Below, in pieces: positions 1-6,339 of a DNA stretch of 29,345 nt. The DNA comes from an uncultured Eubacteriales bacterium. Its GTDB lineage: Bacteria; Bacillota; Clostridia; Christensenellales; Borkfalkiaceae. Every line of letters starts with the position of its first letter. Within the stretch, counting starts at the first letter, position 1. The stretch is from positions 1 through 29,345 of the forward strand of contig CATJZR010000134.1 of NCBI GenBank assembly GCA_949745625.1, given 5' to 3'. Under the pieces are notes generated by a model. That model did not search any database, had not been told where the DNA came from, and saw only the letters and a list, made by a program, of their open reading frames with translations. The position numbers were made by a program, and so were the translations under genes.

Positions 1-311
1 CGATAATGGATTTCATTGCGGAGGGAGTCGATTTGCGCGGATATTCCGTTGCCGATTTAGTGGTGGGCAAGGCGGTTGCAATGCTGTTTGCAAGGTGCGG
101 CGTATCAAGCGTATTTGCAAAAACGCTGTCGTCCGGCGGCAGGGCTGTTTTGCAAAAATACGAAATACCCTTCGAGTATGAAACGTTGACCGATAAAATT
201 ATAAACCGCGCGGGCAACGATATTTGTCCTATGGAAAAGGCGGTCGGCGAAACCGAAAATTTAGACGAAGCCTACGCGCTTTTAAAAGAAAAAATCAGCC
301 GTACCGGATAA
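1..311 (+). CDS. DUF1893 domain protein (5'-truncated by the window edge)
   Basis: The reading frame is open to the left edge (an Ile codon precedes the first Met at 6), so this is probably the C-terminal two thirds of a protein of about 130-140 residues. The visible part carries the family signature: LRGYSVADLVVGKAVAMLF, then a CGV turn, then NRAGNDICPMEKAV near the C-terminus. DUF1893 is a small domain common in Firmicutes and archaea with no established reaction; the conserved Cys-Pro-Met-Glu and Asn-Arg-Ala-Gly motifs look like an active or ligand site, but that is inference. The last codons form the left arm of a terminator hairpin shared with the converging yitT-type gene. Confidence 0.8.
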   Translation, partial: IMDFIAEGVDLRGYSVADLVVGKAVAMLFARCGVSSVFAKTLSSGGRAVLQKYEIPFEYETLTDKIINRAGNDICPMEKAVGETENLDEAYALLKEKISRTG

Positions 312-328
312 TCGGTGCGGCTGATTTT
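291..328. terminator. Bidirectional intrinsic terminator between the DUF1893 and YitT genes
   Basis: A 15-bp stem (291-305 with 314-328, one G-U pair) with an 8-nt loop is flanked by A-run and T-run, so it can work on both strands. The left arm lies inside the DUF1893 coding sequence and the right arm ends at the stop codon of the YitT gene. Confidence 0.85.
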
Positions 329-1215
329 TACAGCTCTCTGTCCTTATGGTCCTTGTAGCCCTCGCCGTAAATTTCCTTTGCACTTGTCACTATGGTGAAT
401 GCTCGCGGGTCTATCTCGTGAATATAGTCGCATAGCTTGGGATACTGCATTTTTTTAATTGCGCACATAATTATGCGCTTTGTGTCGCCCGTGTACGCGC
501 CCTCGCCGTCAAGACAGGTTGCGCTTATGTCGAGGGAAAGTATTTTCTCGCAGAGAAGCGAAGCGTGCTCGGCGTCTGTAATGATGTACAAAAGCTTTGC
601 CGATTCGTTTCCGTAAATCACCCAGTCCATAACCACTATGGTGATGATAAGCGACAGTACGGTATAAAAGGTAAGCGTGAAATTTTTGAAAAAAATTGCG
701 GATATGCCGATAATCACCGTGTCGATAATCAGCGAGATTACACCCGTTTTCAGGTACCGGAATTTCTTTCTTAAAAACTTGACGAGTATGTCCGTTCCGC
801 CCGTCGTGCTGCCCATTCTGAAAACGAGCCCCATTCCTACGCCGACCAGCACGCCGCCCACGGCGCCGGCGATAATAATATCTTCGGTCAGCGGCAGGTA
901 ATTTTTAAGCAGGAAGTTGAACAGTTCGATTAATAGCGAAGAAACTGTCGTTGCGTACAGCGAAGACAGAACGAAGGCTTTGCCGAAGGATAACGCGCCC
1001 AGAATGAACAGCGGCACGTTGAGAATGATTATCCATACGCCCGTCATGTCGAAAGGTGTAATATGGCTTAAAAGAATGGCAAGCCCGGATACTCCGCCTG
1101 CCGCGATTTTGTTCGCGTCGAGAAACAGCGCAATGCCAAGCGAAAAGAGCACGCACCCTGCGGATATAATAAGATATTGTTTTAAAATTTTCAGTGCAAC
1201 GGTCTTTTTAGTCAT
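328..1215 (-). CDS. yitT: YitT family membrane protein (DUF161 + DUF2179)
   Basis: This 295-residue protein has about five or six hydrophobic segments in residues 10-205, with the family motifs AGGVSGLAILL and GSTTGGTDILVKFLRKKF, followed by a soluble C-terminal DUF2179 domain (about 210-290) containing GEGAYTGDTKRIIMCAI. YitT proteins are widespread Firmicutes inner-membrane proteins of unproven transport function. The start is set by the promoter: a perfect TTGACA-17-TATAAT lies on the same strand with its -10 ending 9 nt before this ATG, and no Shine-Dalgarno is present, so the mRNA is predicted to be leaderless or nearly so. It is a single-gene transcript ending in the terminator at 291-328. 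Confidence 0.9.
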   Translation of the reverse strand: MTKKTVALKILKQYLIISAGCVLFSLGIALFLDANKIAAGGVSGLAILLSHITPFDMTGVWIIILNVPLFILGALSFGKAFVLSSLYATTVSSLLIELFNFLLKNYLPLTEDIIIAGAVGGVLVGVGMGLVFRMGSTTGGTDILVKFLRKKFRYLKTGVISLIIDTVIIGISAIFFKNFTLTFYTVLSLIITIVVMDWVIYGNESAKLLYIITDAEHASLLCEKILSLDISATCLDGEGAYTGDTKRIIMCAIKKMQYPKLCDYIHEIDPRAFTIVTSAKEIYGEGYKDHKDREL

Positions 1216-1224
1216 TATTATATT

Positions 1225-1253
1225 ATTATAGCAAATTTTACGGAAAGTGTCAA
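1225..1253 (-). promoter_or_regulatory. Sigma-A promoter of the YitT gene
   Basis: On the minus strand, TTGACA (1248-1253) and TATAAT (1225-1230) match the consensus in all 12 positions with a 17-bp spacer. The expected transcription start (about 1218) is only 2-4 nt before the ATG at 1215. Confidence 0.85.
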
Positions 1254-1345
1254 CCCGTAAATTTTTTAAAAAATATGTAACTTTTTTGTTTAATCCCGTT
1301 AAATAAGCTTTATATTAATAATGTACAAACCAACGAGAGGCGATA

Positions 1346-1840
1346 ATGGAAGAGAGAGAAGAAGAAATTTTGAATGAACAGCCTCAGCAGGCAGAGCTTA
1401 CCGAAGAGGAAAAGCTTACCGCGCTTGCGGAGGACTTCAAGCGAAAGTGGTATGCTGTTTCGGCCGAATACGACAATTACCGCAAGCGCAACGCTCAGGC
1501 GGTAGCGCGCGCGTATTCGGACGGCGTGTCGGACGCGATTTTAAAGTTGCTTCCCGTCGCCGATACGTTCGGTTATGCGCTGGACTCTTCGTCGGATGAA
1601 AAGACCCGCGCGGGGATAGATAAGATAATTAAAAACTTCAATACCATTCTCGCTTCGCTCGGCGTGGAAGAGATTGCCGTCAATATCGGAGACCCGTTCG
1701 ATGAGAATGTGGCATCGGCGGTTATGAACTTCCCCTGCGAAGAGGGTGAAGAGCCCAACACGGTTAAGCAGATTTTAAAGAAAGGCTACAGAAGCGGCGA
1801 GCGGGTTATCCGCTTTGCGCAGGTGGCGGTAACTATATAA
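1346..1840 (+). CDS. grpE: Nucleotide exchange factor GrpE
   Basis: This 164-residue protein releases ADP from DnaK. The acidic, Glu-rich N-terminus runs into a long coiled-coil helix containing the NYRKR motif (about 48-52), then the helical PVADTFGYAL segment, and a C-terminal beta-wing ending GYRSGERVIRFAQVAVTI, as in other GrpEs, though a little shorter than most. The start is preceded by a GAGAGG ribosome site. It is the first gene of a grpE-dnaK pair 22 bp apart. In most Firmicutes hrcA sits upstream; here the upstream neighbour is the divergent YitT gene, and no CIRCE inverted repeat is visible in 1216-1345, so heat-shock control must differ or lie elsewhere. Confidence 0.95.
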   Translation: MEEREEEILNEQPQQAELTEEEKLTALAEDFKRKWYAVSAEYDNYRKRNAQAVARAYSDGVSDAILKLLPVADTFGYALDSSSDEKTRAGIDKIIKNFNTILASLGVEEIAVNIGDPFDENVASAVMNFPCEEGEEPNTVKQILKKGYRSGERVIRFAQVAVTI

Positions 1841-1862
1841 TAAACATTCAGAGGTAATATAT

Positions 1863-3647
1863 ATGGGAAAAGTAATAGGCATCGATTTAGGAACAACCAA
1901 CTCTTGCGTGGCGGTTATGGAAGGCGGCGAGCCCGTTGTTATCGCCAACAGCGAGGGCAACAGAACCACGCCCTCGGTAGTATCTTTTAAAAACGACGGT
2001 AGCCGTATCGTCGGACAGGCGGCAAAGCGTCTTGCGGTTGCCCAGCCCGATAAGACGGTAATATCTATTAAACGCCACATGGGCGAAAGCTATAAGGTAA
2101 ATATCGACCACGGATATTCCCCTCAGGAAATTTCCGCAATGATACTTTCCAAGTTGAAGGCTGATGCCGAGAGTTATCTCGGCGGCAAGGTAACCGACGC
2201 GGTTATCACCTGTCCCGCATACTTCAACGACTCGCAGCGTCAGGCCACCAAGGACGCGGGTAAAATCGCGGGACTCAATGTATTGAGAATTATAAACGAG
2301 CCGACTGCGGCTGCGCTTGCGTACGGTCTTGACAAGCAGGAGGGTAGCCAGAAGGTTATGATTTACGACCTCGGCGGCGGCACGTTCGACGTTTCCATTC
2401 TCGAAATAGGCGACGGCGTATTCGAGGTTCTCGCAACCAACGGCGATACCCGTCTCGGCGGCGACGACTTCGACAACAAGATAATGGACTTCCTCGTCGA
2501 TACCTTCAAAAAGGATACGGGGGTAGACCTTTCCAAGGATAAAATGGCTATGCAGAGGCTTAAAGAAGCAGCTGAAAAAGCCAAGATAGAGCTGTCGGGT
2601 ATGAGTTCAACGAATATCAATCTGCCGTTTATCACGGTGGTTGACGGCGCGCCCCAGCACCTTGATATAGATTTGTCGAAACAGAAGTTCGATTCGCTTA
2701 CCGCTGACCTCGTTGAAAGAACGGTAGAGCCTATGCGCAAGGCGATGCAGGATGCGGGGCTTAATTACAACGAAATCAATAAAGTTATTATGGTCGGCGG
2801 CTCTACGCGTATTCCCGCCGTATTCGATAAGGTAAAGAGCGTTACGGGCAAAGAGCCCTTCAAGGGCATAAACCCCGACGAGTGCGTCGCAATAGGCGCG
2901 GCAATTCAGGGCGGCGTGCTTTCGGGCGAGGTCAAGGACGTGCTTCTGCTCGACGTTATGCCCCTAACCCTCGGTATCGAAACTCTCGGCGGCGTATCCA
3001 CGCCCCTAATCGAGAGAAACACGACTATCCCCGTAAAGAAAAGTCAGGTGTTCTCGACCGCGGCCGACAATCAGCCGGGCGTTGAAATCAACGTCTTGCA
3101 GGGCGAAAGGAAGTTTGCGCGCGACAATAAATCTTTGGGCAAATTCATGCTTACCGATATACCGCCCGCACCCCGCGGCGTGCCCCAGATTGAGGTTACG
3201 TTCGATGTGGATGCAAACGGTATCGTAAACGTCACCGCAAAAGATTTGGGAACCGGCAAGAGCACGAACATCACAATCACGGCTTCTACGAACCTTTCGG
3301 AGGACGACATCAATAAGGCGGTAAAGGACGCCGAAAGATACGCCGAAGAGGACAAGAAGCGTAAAGAGGCCGTAGACAACAGAAACAACCTCGAAAGCAT
3401 AATCGACAGCCTTGAAAAGACTGTCAAGGAAGCGGGCGACAAGCTTTCCGACGATGATAAGACCACCGTTGAGAACGCGGTTGCAAAGGCTAAAGCAGAG
3501 CTTGAATCGGGCGATAACGACAGAATTAAAGCCGCTATCGACACGTTGCAAAACGAAATTCAGCCCGTAATAGCGAAGATGTATCAGCAGGCTGGCGGCG
3601 CTCCCAACCCTGACGGCGGCGACGACACCGAATTCAGACAGCACTAA
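1863..3647 (+). CDS. dnaK: Molecular chaperone DnaK (Hsp70)
   Basis: This 594-residue ATP-dependent chaperone begins GIDLGTTNSCVAVMEGG (phosphate 1 loop), continues with the linker-side motif VITCPAYFNDSQRQATKDAG, phosphate 2 DLGGGTFDVSILE, the adenosine motif VMVGGSTRIPAV, and the interdomain linker VKDVLLLDVMPLTLGIETLGG. The substrate-binding domain and helical lid follow. It lacks the extra block of residues in the nucleotide-binding domain typical of Proteobacterial DnaK, as expected for a Gram-positive lineage. The tail is unusual: it ends GGDDTEFRQH rather than the common DADFEEV-type acidic end. A Shine-Dalgarno (AGAGGTAA) precedes the ATG. Two terminator-like hairpins separate it from dnaJ. 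Confidence 0.98.
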   Translation: MGKVIGIDLGTTNSCVAVMEGGEPVVIANSEGNRTTPSVVSFKNDGSRIVGQAAKRLAVAQPDKTVISIKRHMGESYKVNIDHGYSPQEISAMILSKLKADAESYLGGKVTDAVITCPAYFNDSQRQATKDAGKIAGLNVLRIINEPTAAALAYGLDKQEGSQKVMIYDLGGGTFDVSILEIGDGVFEVLATNGDTRLGGDDFDNKIMDFLVDTFKKDTGVDLSKDKMAMQRLKEAAEKAKIELSGMSSTNINLPFITVVDGAPQHLDIDLSKQKFDSLTADLVERTVEPMRKAMQDAGLNYNEINKVIMVGGSTRIPAVFDKVKSVTGKEPFKGINPDECVAIGAAIQGGVLSGEVKDVLLLDVMPLTLGIETLGGVSTPLIERNTTIPVKKSQVFSTAADNQPGVEINVLQGERKFARDNKSLGKFMLTDIPPAPRGVPQIEVTFDVDANGIVNVTAKDLGTGKSTNITITASTNLSEDDINKAVKDAERYAEEDKKRKEAVDNRNNLESIIDSLEKTVKEAGDKLSDDDKTTVENAVAKAKAELESGDNDRIKAAIDTLQNEIQPVIAKMYQQAGGAPNPDGGDDTEFRQH

Positions 3648-3653
3648 GAAAAA

Positions 3654-3685
3654 AAATTTACGGCTGAAAAACGCCGTAAATTTTT
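3654..3685 (+). terminator. Intrinsic terminator after dnaK
   Basis: An 11-bp stem (3654-3664 with 3673-3683) with an 8-nt loop is followed by a short T-run (five Ts, 3681-3685). The short tract suggests incomplete termination. Confidence 0.7.
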
Positions 3686-3705
3686 ACGATTAAAACGAAT
3701 AACGG

Positions 3706-3734
3706 AAATTACCGTCACGGCTGACGGTAATTTT
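3706..3734 (+). terminator. Second hairpin terminator immediately before the dnaJ ribosome site
   Basis: A perfect 12-bp stem (3706-3717 with 3722-3733) closes a CGGC loop and is followed by TTTT. The dnaJ Shine-Dalgarno (AAGGAAG) begins only a few bases after the stem, so the hairpin sits between dnaK readthrough and dnaJ translation. No convincing promoter is visible between the two hairpins. Confidence 0.65.
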
Positions 3735-3747
3735 GCAAGGAAGATAT

Positions 3748-4902
3748 ATGGCTAAGAATTACTATGATATTCTGGGTGTGCCCAAGACGGCGTCGTCAGA
3801 CGAAATCAAGGCGGCTTACAGAAAGCTTGCCAAGCAGTACCACCCCGACTTTCATCCGGGCGACAAAGTGGCTGCCGAGAAGTTTAAGGAAATAAACGAG
3901 GCTAATGCGGTGCTGTCGGACGATGCTAAGCGCAAGCAGTACGACTTCGAGCAAGCGCACCCCGGTATGGGTGGCGGCGGCCACGGCCCGTTCGGCGGAT
4001 TCAGCGGCGGCGGTATGGGCGGCTTCGAGGATATAATAAACTCGATGTTCGGCGGCGGCTCGCCGTTCGGCAACTTCGGCGGCGGTATGGGCGGCGAGAA
4101 GAAGAACCGCGGCGCGGATATTCAGCAGACCGTCTATCTGTCCTTTCTCGATGCCATCAACGGCTGTACTAAGGAAATCAGCTATACCCGCAACGAGCCC
4201 TGCATTGCCTGCAAGGGCTCCGGCGCAAAACACGGTACCTCGTTCAAGGTTTGCACTTGCTGCGGCGGAAGCGGTCGCATTAAGTACACGCAGGATACCA
4301 TTTTCGGCAGGACCATTCAGGTCGGCGTTTGTCCCGATTGCGGCGGAAGCGGCAGAATGGTTACGGATAAGTGCCCCGACTGTAAGGGCAAGGGCTTCGT
4401 AAGGAAGGAAACGCGCTTTACTGTCAATATTCCCGCGGGCGTCGACAAGGACAGCAGCCTGAGAAAGCGCGGCTACGGTCAGGCGGCGGGAAACGGCGGC
4501 GAGGCGGGCGATTTGTATATCTTTTTCAGAATCGAGCCTCATAAGCTGCTGCGCCGCGAGGATAAGGATTTGTACGTAACCGTTCCTATTTCGTATAGAA
4601 CGGCGGTGCTCGGCGGTAAAATTACCGTACCCGCGGCGGATAATACAATCGAGCTGAACGTGCCCGAGGGCACGGCTTCAGGCACACGCTTCTGTGTGCG
4701 CGGCAAAGGCGTAAAGACCGTTAACGGCGTAGGCAATTTGTATGTGACGGTGGAAATAGATATTCCCCAGCGACTTTCGCGCGACCAGCTTAAAAAGCTG
4801 TCCGACTACGAAAACTCGGTTTCCATAAAGTCCTGCGAAAATATGCAGAAGTACGCCAACAATATGTCGGCGGTGTACGGCAAAAAAGTAGATAAACAGT
4901 AA
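3748..4902 (+). CDS. dnaJ: Chaperone protein DnaJ (Hsp40, type I)
   Basis: This 384-residue co-chaperone stimulates DnaK ATPase and delivers substrates. The J domain (1-70) has HPD at 32-34; a Gly/Phe-rich stretch follows (about 73-115). Four CxxCxGxG-type zinc motifs begin at Cys152, 169, 195 and 209 (CIACKGSG, CTCCGGSG, CPDCGGSG, CPDCKGKG), then the two C-terminal beta domains. The start is the ATG at 3748, which makes MAKNYYDILGV and has AAGGAAG upstream; an in-frame TTG at 3733 would lie in the terminator stem and is rejected. It is probably expressed by readthrough from grpE-dnaK, which the two upstream hairpins would reduce. Confidence 0.97.
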   Translation: MAKNYYDILGVPKTASSDEIKAAYRKLAKQYHPDFHPGDKVAAEKFKEINEANAVLSDDAKRKQYDFEQAHPGMGGGGHGPFGGFSGGGMGGFEDIINSMFGGGSPFGNFGGGMGGEKKNRGADIQQTVYLSFLDAINGCTKEISYTRNEPCIACKGSGAKHGTSFKVCTCCGGSGRIKYTQDTIFGRTIQVGVCPDCGGSGRMVTDKCPDCKGKGFVRKETRFTVNIPAGVDKDSSLRKRGYGQAAGNGGEAGDLYIFFRIEPHKLLRREDKDLYVTVPISYRTAVLGGKITVPAADNTIELNVPEGTASGTRFCVRGKGVKTVNGVGNLYVTVEIDIPQRLSRDQLKKLSDYENSVSIKSCENMQKYANNMSAVYGKKVDKQ

Positions 4903-5062
4903 AACCCGGAATATACTTCAAAATACGGCGTCGGACTGCGGAAACTTTCAGTCGTATGCTTCGTTGTACTCTCGTTTAAGTTTTCCGGCTACCTGTGTTT
5001 TTTGAATCTGCCGGGGTTCTATAATTTCGCTTGACCGTAAATCGGTGCAAATTTATAATTAT
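4903..5062 (+). other. Structured gene-free region downstream of dnaJ
   Basis: No ORF is supported here. The RNA could form two competing or pseudoknotted pairings: helix 1, 4934-4938 with 4949-4953 (extended by 4923-4926 with 4954-4957 across a bulge), and helix 2, 4939-4947 with 4978-4987 (one bulged U), whose left arm is the whole loop of helix 1. The stretch ends at the terminator at 5063-5090, so it is either the dnaJ 3' UTR or a small RNA. No match to tRNA, 6S, SRP, tmRNA or RNase P was recognised. Confidence 0.35.
5031..5059 (+). promoter_or_regulatory. Orphan promoter that reads into a terminator and the DnaA-box cluster
   Basis: TTGACC (5031-5036), a 17-bp spacer and TATAAT (5054-5059) match the consensus in 11 of 12 positions. 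The predicted start (about 5066) falls inside the left arm of the terminator at 5063-5090, so transcripts from here would lack part of that hairpin and could run into 5091-5322, where there is no gene on this strand. Confidence 0.5.
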
Positions 5063-5090
5063 AACCGTCTGCGATGCGGACGGTTTTTTT
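5063..5090 (+). terminator. Intrinsic terminator of the dnaJ transcript
   Basis: A 10-bp stem (5063-5072 with 5076-5085, one G-U) with a 3-nt loop is followed by a run of seven Ts ending at 5090. Confidence 0.85.
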
Positions 5091-5126
5091 GTGGGCAAAA
5101 TTTGCTTGTTACAGACAATTTGCATG

Positions 5127-5156
5127 AAAATTGCCGACCGCTTGACAGCGGTCGGC
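5127..5156 (-). terminator. GC-rich hairpin, probable terminator of the DUF3737 gene
   Basis: A perfect 10-bp stem (5133-5142 with 5147-5156) closes a 4-nt loop. On the minus strand it is followed by AATTTTC, giving a weak U-tract; on the plus strand there is none. It lies about 160 bp beyond the stop of the leftward DUF3737 gene. Confidence 0.45.
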
Positions 5157-5163
5157 TGTTACG

Positions 5164-5322
5164 TTATCCACAAAAAGTTATCCACATAATAAGTTGTGGA
5201 CAGGCGTTAATAACGGGGTAAGGAGAAATTATATCCACAATTTATCCACAAAACGCGTAAAACAGCGTTTCACGCGACACTTTTCGACAAACATCCGTTT
5301 TTTATGCAAAAAGTTATCCACA
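5164..5322 (+). promoter_or_regulatory. Cluster of DnaA boxes
   Basis: Four exact copies of the DnaA consensus TTATCCACA lie on the plus strand at 5164-5172, 5178-5186, 5242-5250 and 5314-5322, with a one-mismatch copy ATATCCACA at 5231-5239 and a weak opposite-strand copy at 5195-5203. Start-to-start spacing is 14 bp for the first pair and 11 bp for the middle pair. The last box overlaps the stop codon of the DUF3737 gene. No dnaA or dnaN gene is in the window, and flanking housekeeping genes do not switch strand here, so a DnaA titration or regulatory locus is favoured over a chromosome origin, though an origin is not excluded. Confidence 0.85.
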
Positions 5323-6168
5323 TTTCCTTTCGCGCGTGACGACTTCGCCGTTGCAGGGCACGACGTTTTCGCCGCGGATAACCTCGCCGACGCTGTCGAC
5401 GGTGATAACTCCGCTTTTCGGGTTTTTAATCGATATGATATGTCCGGCTACATCCGCATTGACGTCGGAATACTCGAACGCGAGGTCGCAGCCCTCGGTG
5501 CGGCAGTTAATAAGCGTAAGGTTTTTGCAGTAGCATAGGGGCTGCGTGCCGATAATAAGGCAGTTAATAAGCGTAAGCCCTTCCGAATACCAACCAAGGT
5601 ATTCTCCTTTAAGCACGGAATTTTTAACCGTCATATTTTTGCAGTGCCAAAACGCGTCCTTAGTGTCGAAATTGCAATCTTCTATGACGGCGTTTTCAAC
5701 GTATTGAAACGAATATTTGCCCTTCATTGTCACCGATTTAAGCTTAATATCGCGACATTCGAAAAGGAAATACTGCGCGTCCACATTGCAGTCGGTCATT
5801 TCAAGTCCGCGGCAGCGCCAACCGAATTCGGGCGAGTTTATCTCGCATTTTTCCACGACGGTATCGTCGCACTCTCTCAACGCTTTAATTCCGCAAAGCC
5901 TGCTTTTTGTAATTCTTCCGTTTCTGGTGTACCAAAGCGCGGCGCGGGTAAGCTCGTCCATATTGCAGTTTTCTATAACGTAGTCGCTGTCGTGCCAAAA
6001 GGGATAGCGCAGTGAAAAGCTGCAGTTTTTAACGGTAACGCCGCGGCATTCTTTAAGCGCGGATTCTCCGTCTGCCGGTCCGGCAAACGTGCAGTTTTCT
6101 ACCGTAGTGTCCGAAAGATTGTAAAGCGCGCGCTCTTCGTCAAACGTCTTGCCATAAATTCTATTCAT
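5314..6168 (-). CDS. DUF3737 family right-handed beta-helix protein
   Basis: This 284-residue protein is built of short repeats of about 20 residues with an N/D-C pair at the turn (VENCTF, VKNCSF, IENCNM, MTDCNV, IEDCNF, LINCLI, LINCRT) and aromatic FWH/LWY/GWY positions, the pattern of a right-handed parallel beta-helix. The whole sequence fits DUF3737, a cytoplasmic family of unknown function common in gut Firmicutes and Bacteroidetes; there is no signal peptide. The ATG at 6168 is 6 nt from a perfect -10 box and has no Shine-Dalgarno, so the transcript is predicted to be leaderless. It is a monocistronic leftward gene whose stop codon is inside a DnaA box. Confidence 0.85.
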   Translation of the reverse strand: MNRIYGKTFDEERALYNLSDTTVENCTFAGPADGESALKECRGVTVKNCSFSLRYPFWHDSDYVIENCNMDELTRAALWYTRNGRITKSRLCGIKALRECDDTVVEKCEINSPEFGWRCRGLEMTDCNVDAQYFLFECRDIKLKSVTMKGKYSFQYVENAVIEDCNFDTKDAFWHCKNMTVKNSVLKGEYLGWYSEGLTLINCLIIGTQPLCYCKNLTLINCRTEGCDLAFEYSDVNADVAGHIISIKNPKSGVITVDSVGEVIRGENVVPCNGEVVTRERKCG

Positions 6169-6174
6169 ATTAAT

Positions 6175-6203
6175 ATTATAGGATATAAGACGCTTTATGT
6201 CAA
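6175..6203 (-). promoter_or_regulatory. Sigma-A promoter of the DUF3737 gene
   Basis: On the minus strand, TTGACA (6198-6203), a 17-bp spacer and TATAAT (6175-6180) match the consensus at all 12 positions. Only 6 nt separate the -10 box from the ATG, placing the expected transcript start at or next to the start codon. Confidence 0.85.
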
Positions 6204-6278
6204 TGCTTTTTCGGAAACGGCGCGGGTGCGGGCGATAATATTGTCGAAAAATAGAGGGCGTAACAAAAATTGTGAAAC

Positions 6279-6294
6279 TTTAACGAAAGTTAAA
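6279..6294 (+). promoter_or_regulatory. Inverted repeat upstream of the V-ATPase promoter
   Basis: TTTAAC-gaaa-GTTAAA lies 9 bp upstream of the -35 box of the ntpF promoter. It could be an activator or repressor site, or simply a small hairpin; nothing else identifies it. Confidence 0.25.
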
Positions 6295-6303
6295 AGATTT
6301 TTA

Positions 6304-6332
6304 TTGCAAATTGAGTAAATATATGGTAAAAT
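6304..6332 (+). promoter_or_regulatory. Promoter of the V-ATPase operon
   Basis: TTGCAA (6304-6309), 17-bp spacer, TAAAAT (6327-6332). The -10 box ends 7 nt before the ntpF ATG at 6340 and no ribosome site fits between, so the operon mRNA should begin at or just before the first codon. Confidence 0.7.
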
Positions 6333-6339
6333 TTACGGT

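Noticed and set aside
1261..1274. ATTTTTTAAAAAAT palindrome upstream of grpE
   Set aside because: It is low-complexity A/T sequence; without GC pairs it is neither a terminator nor a known operator.
3006..3644. A 212-residue open frame on the minus strand
   Set aside because: It lies antisense to the end of dnaK, with no family resemblance and no ribosome site.
3796..4542. A 248-residue open frame on the minus strand
   Set aside because: It is antisense to dnaJ; its Ala/Ala-rich composition comes from the Gly-rich and zinc-motif codons of dnaJ.
4906..5030. A possible tRNA (a GGTTCTA-like string near 5016)
   Set aside because: No acceptor stem, anticodon arm or cloverleaf could be built around it.
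5133..5156. The hairpin near the DnaA boxes as a plus-strand terminator
   Set aside because: There is no T-run on the plus strand; the only weak U-tract is on the minus strand.
5164..5322. Calling the DnaA-box cluster oriC outright
   Set aside because: No dnaA/dnaN, no clear unwinding region and no strand switch of the flanking housekeeping genes; left as a finding.
5194..5538. A 114-residue open frame on the plus strand over the DnaA boxes
   Set aside because: It begins in the DnaA-box cluster without a usable ribosome site and continues antisense to the DUF3737 gene.
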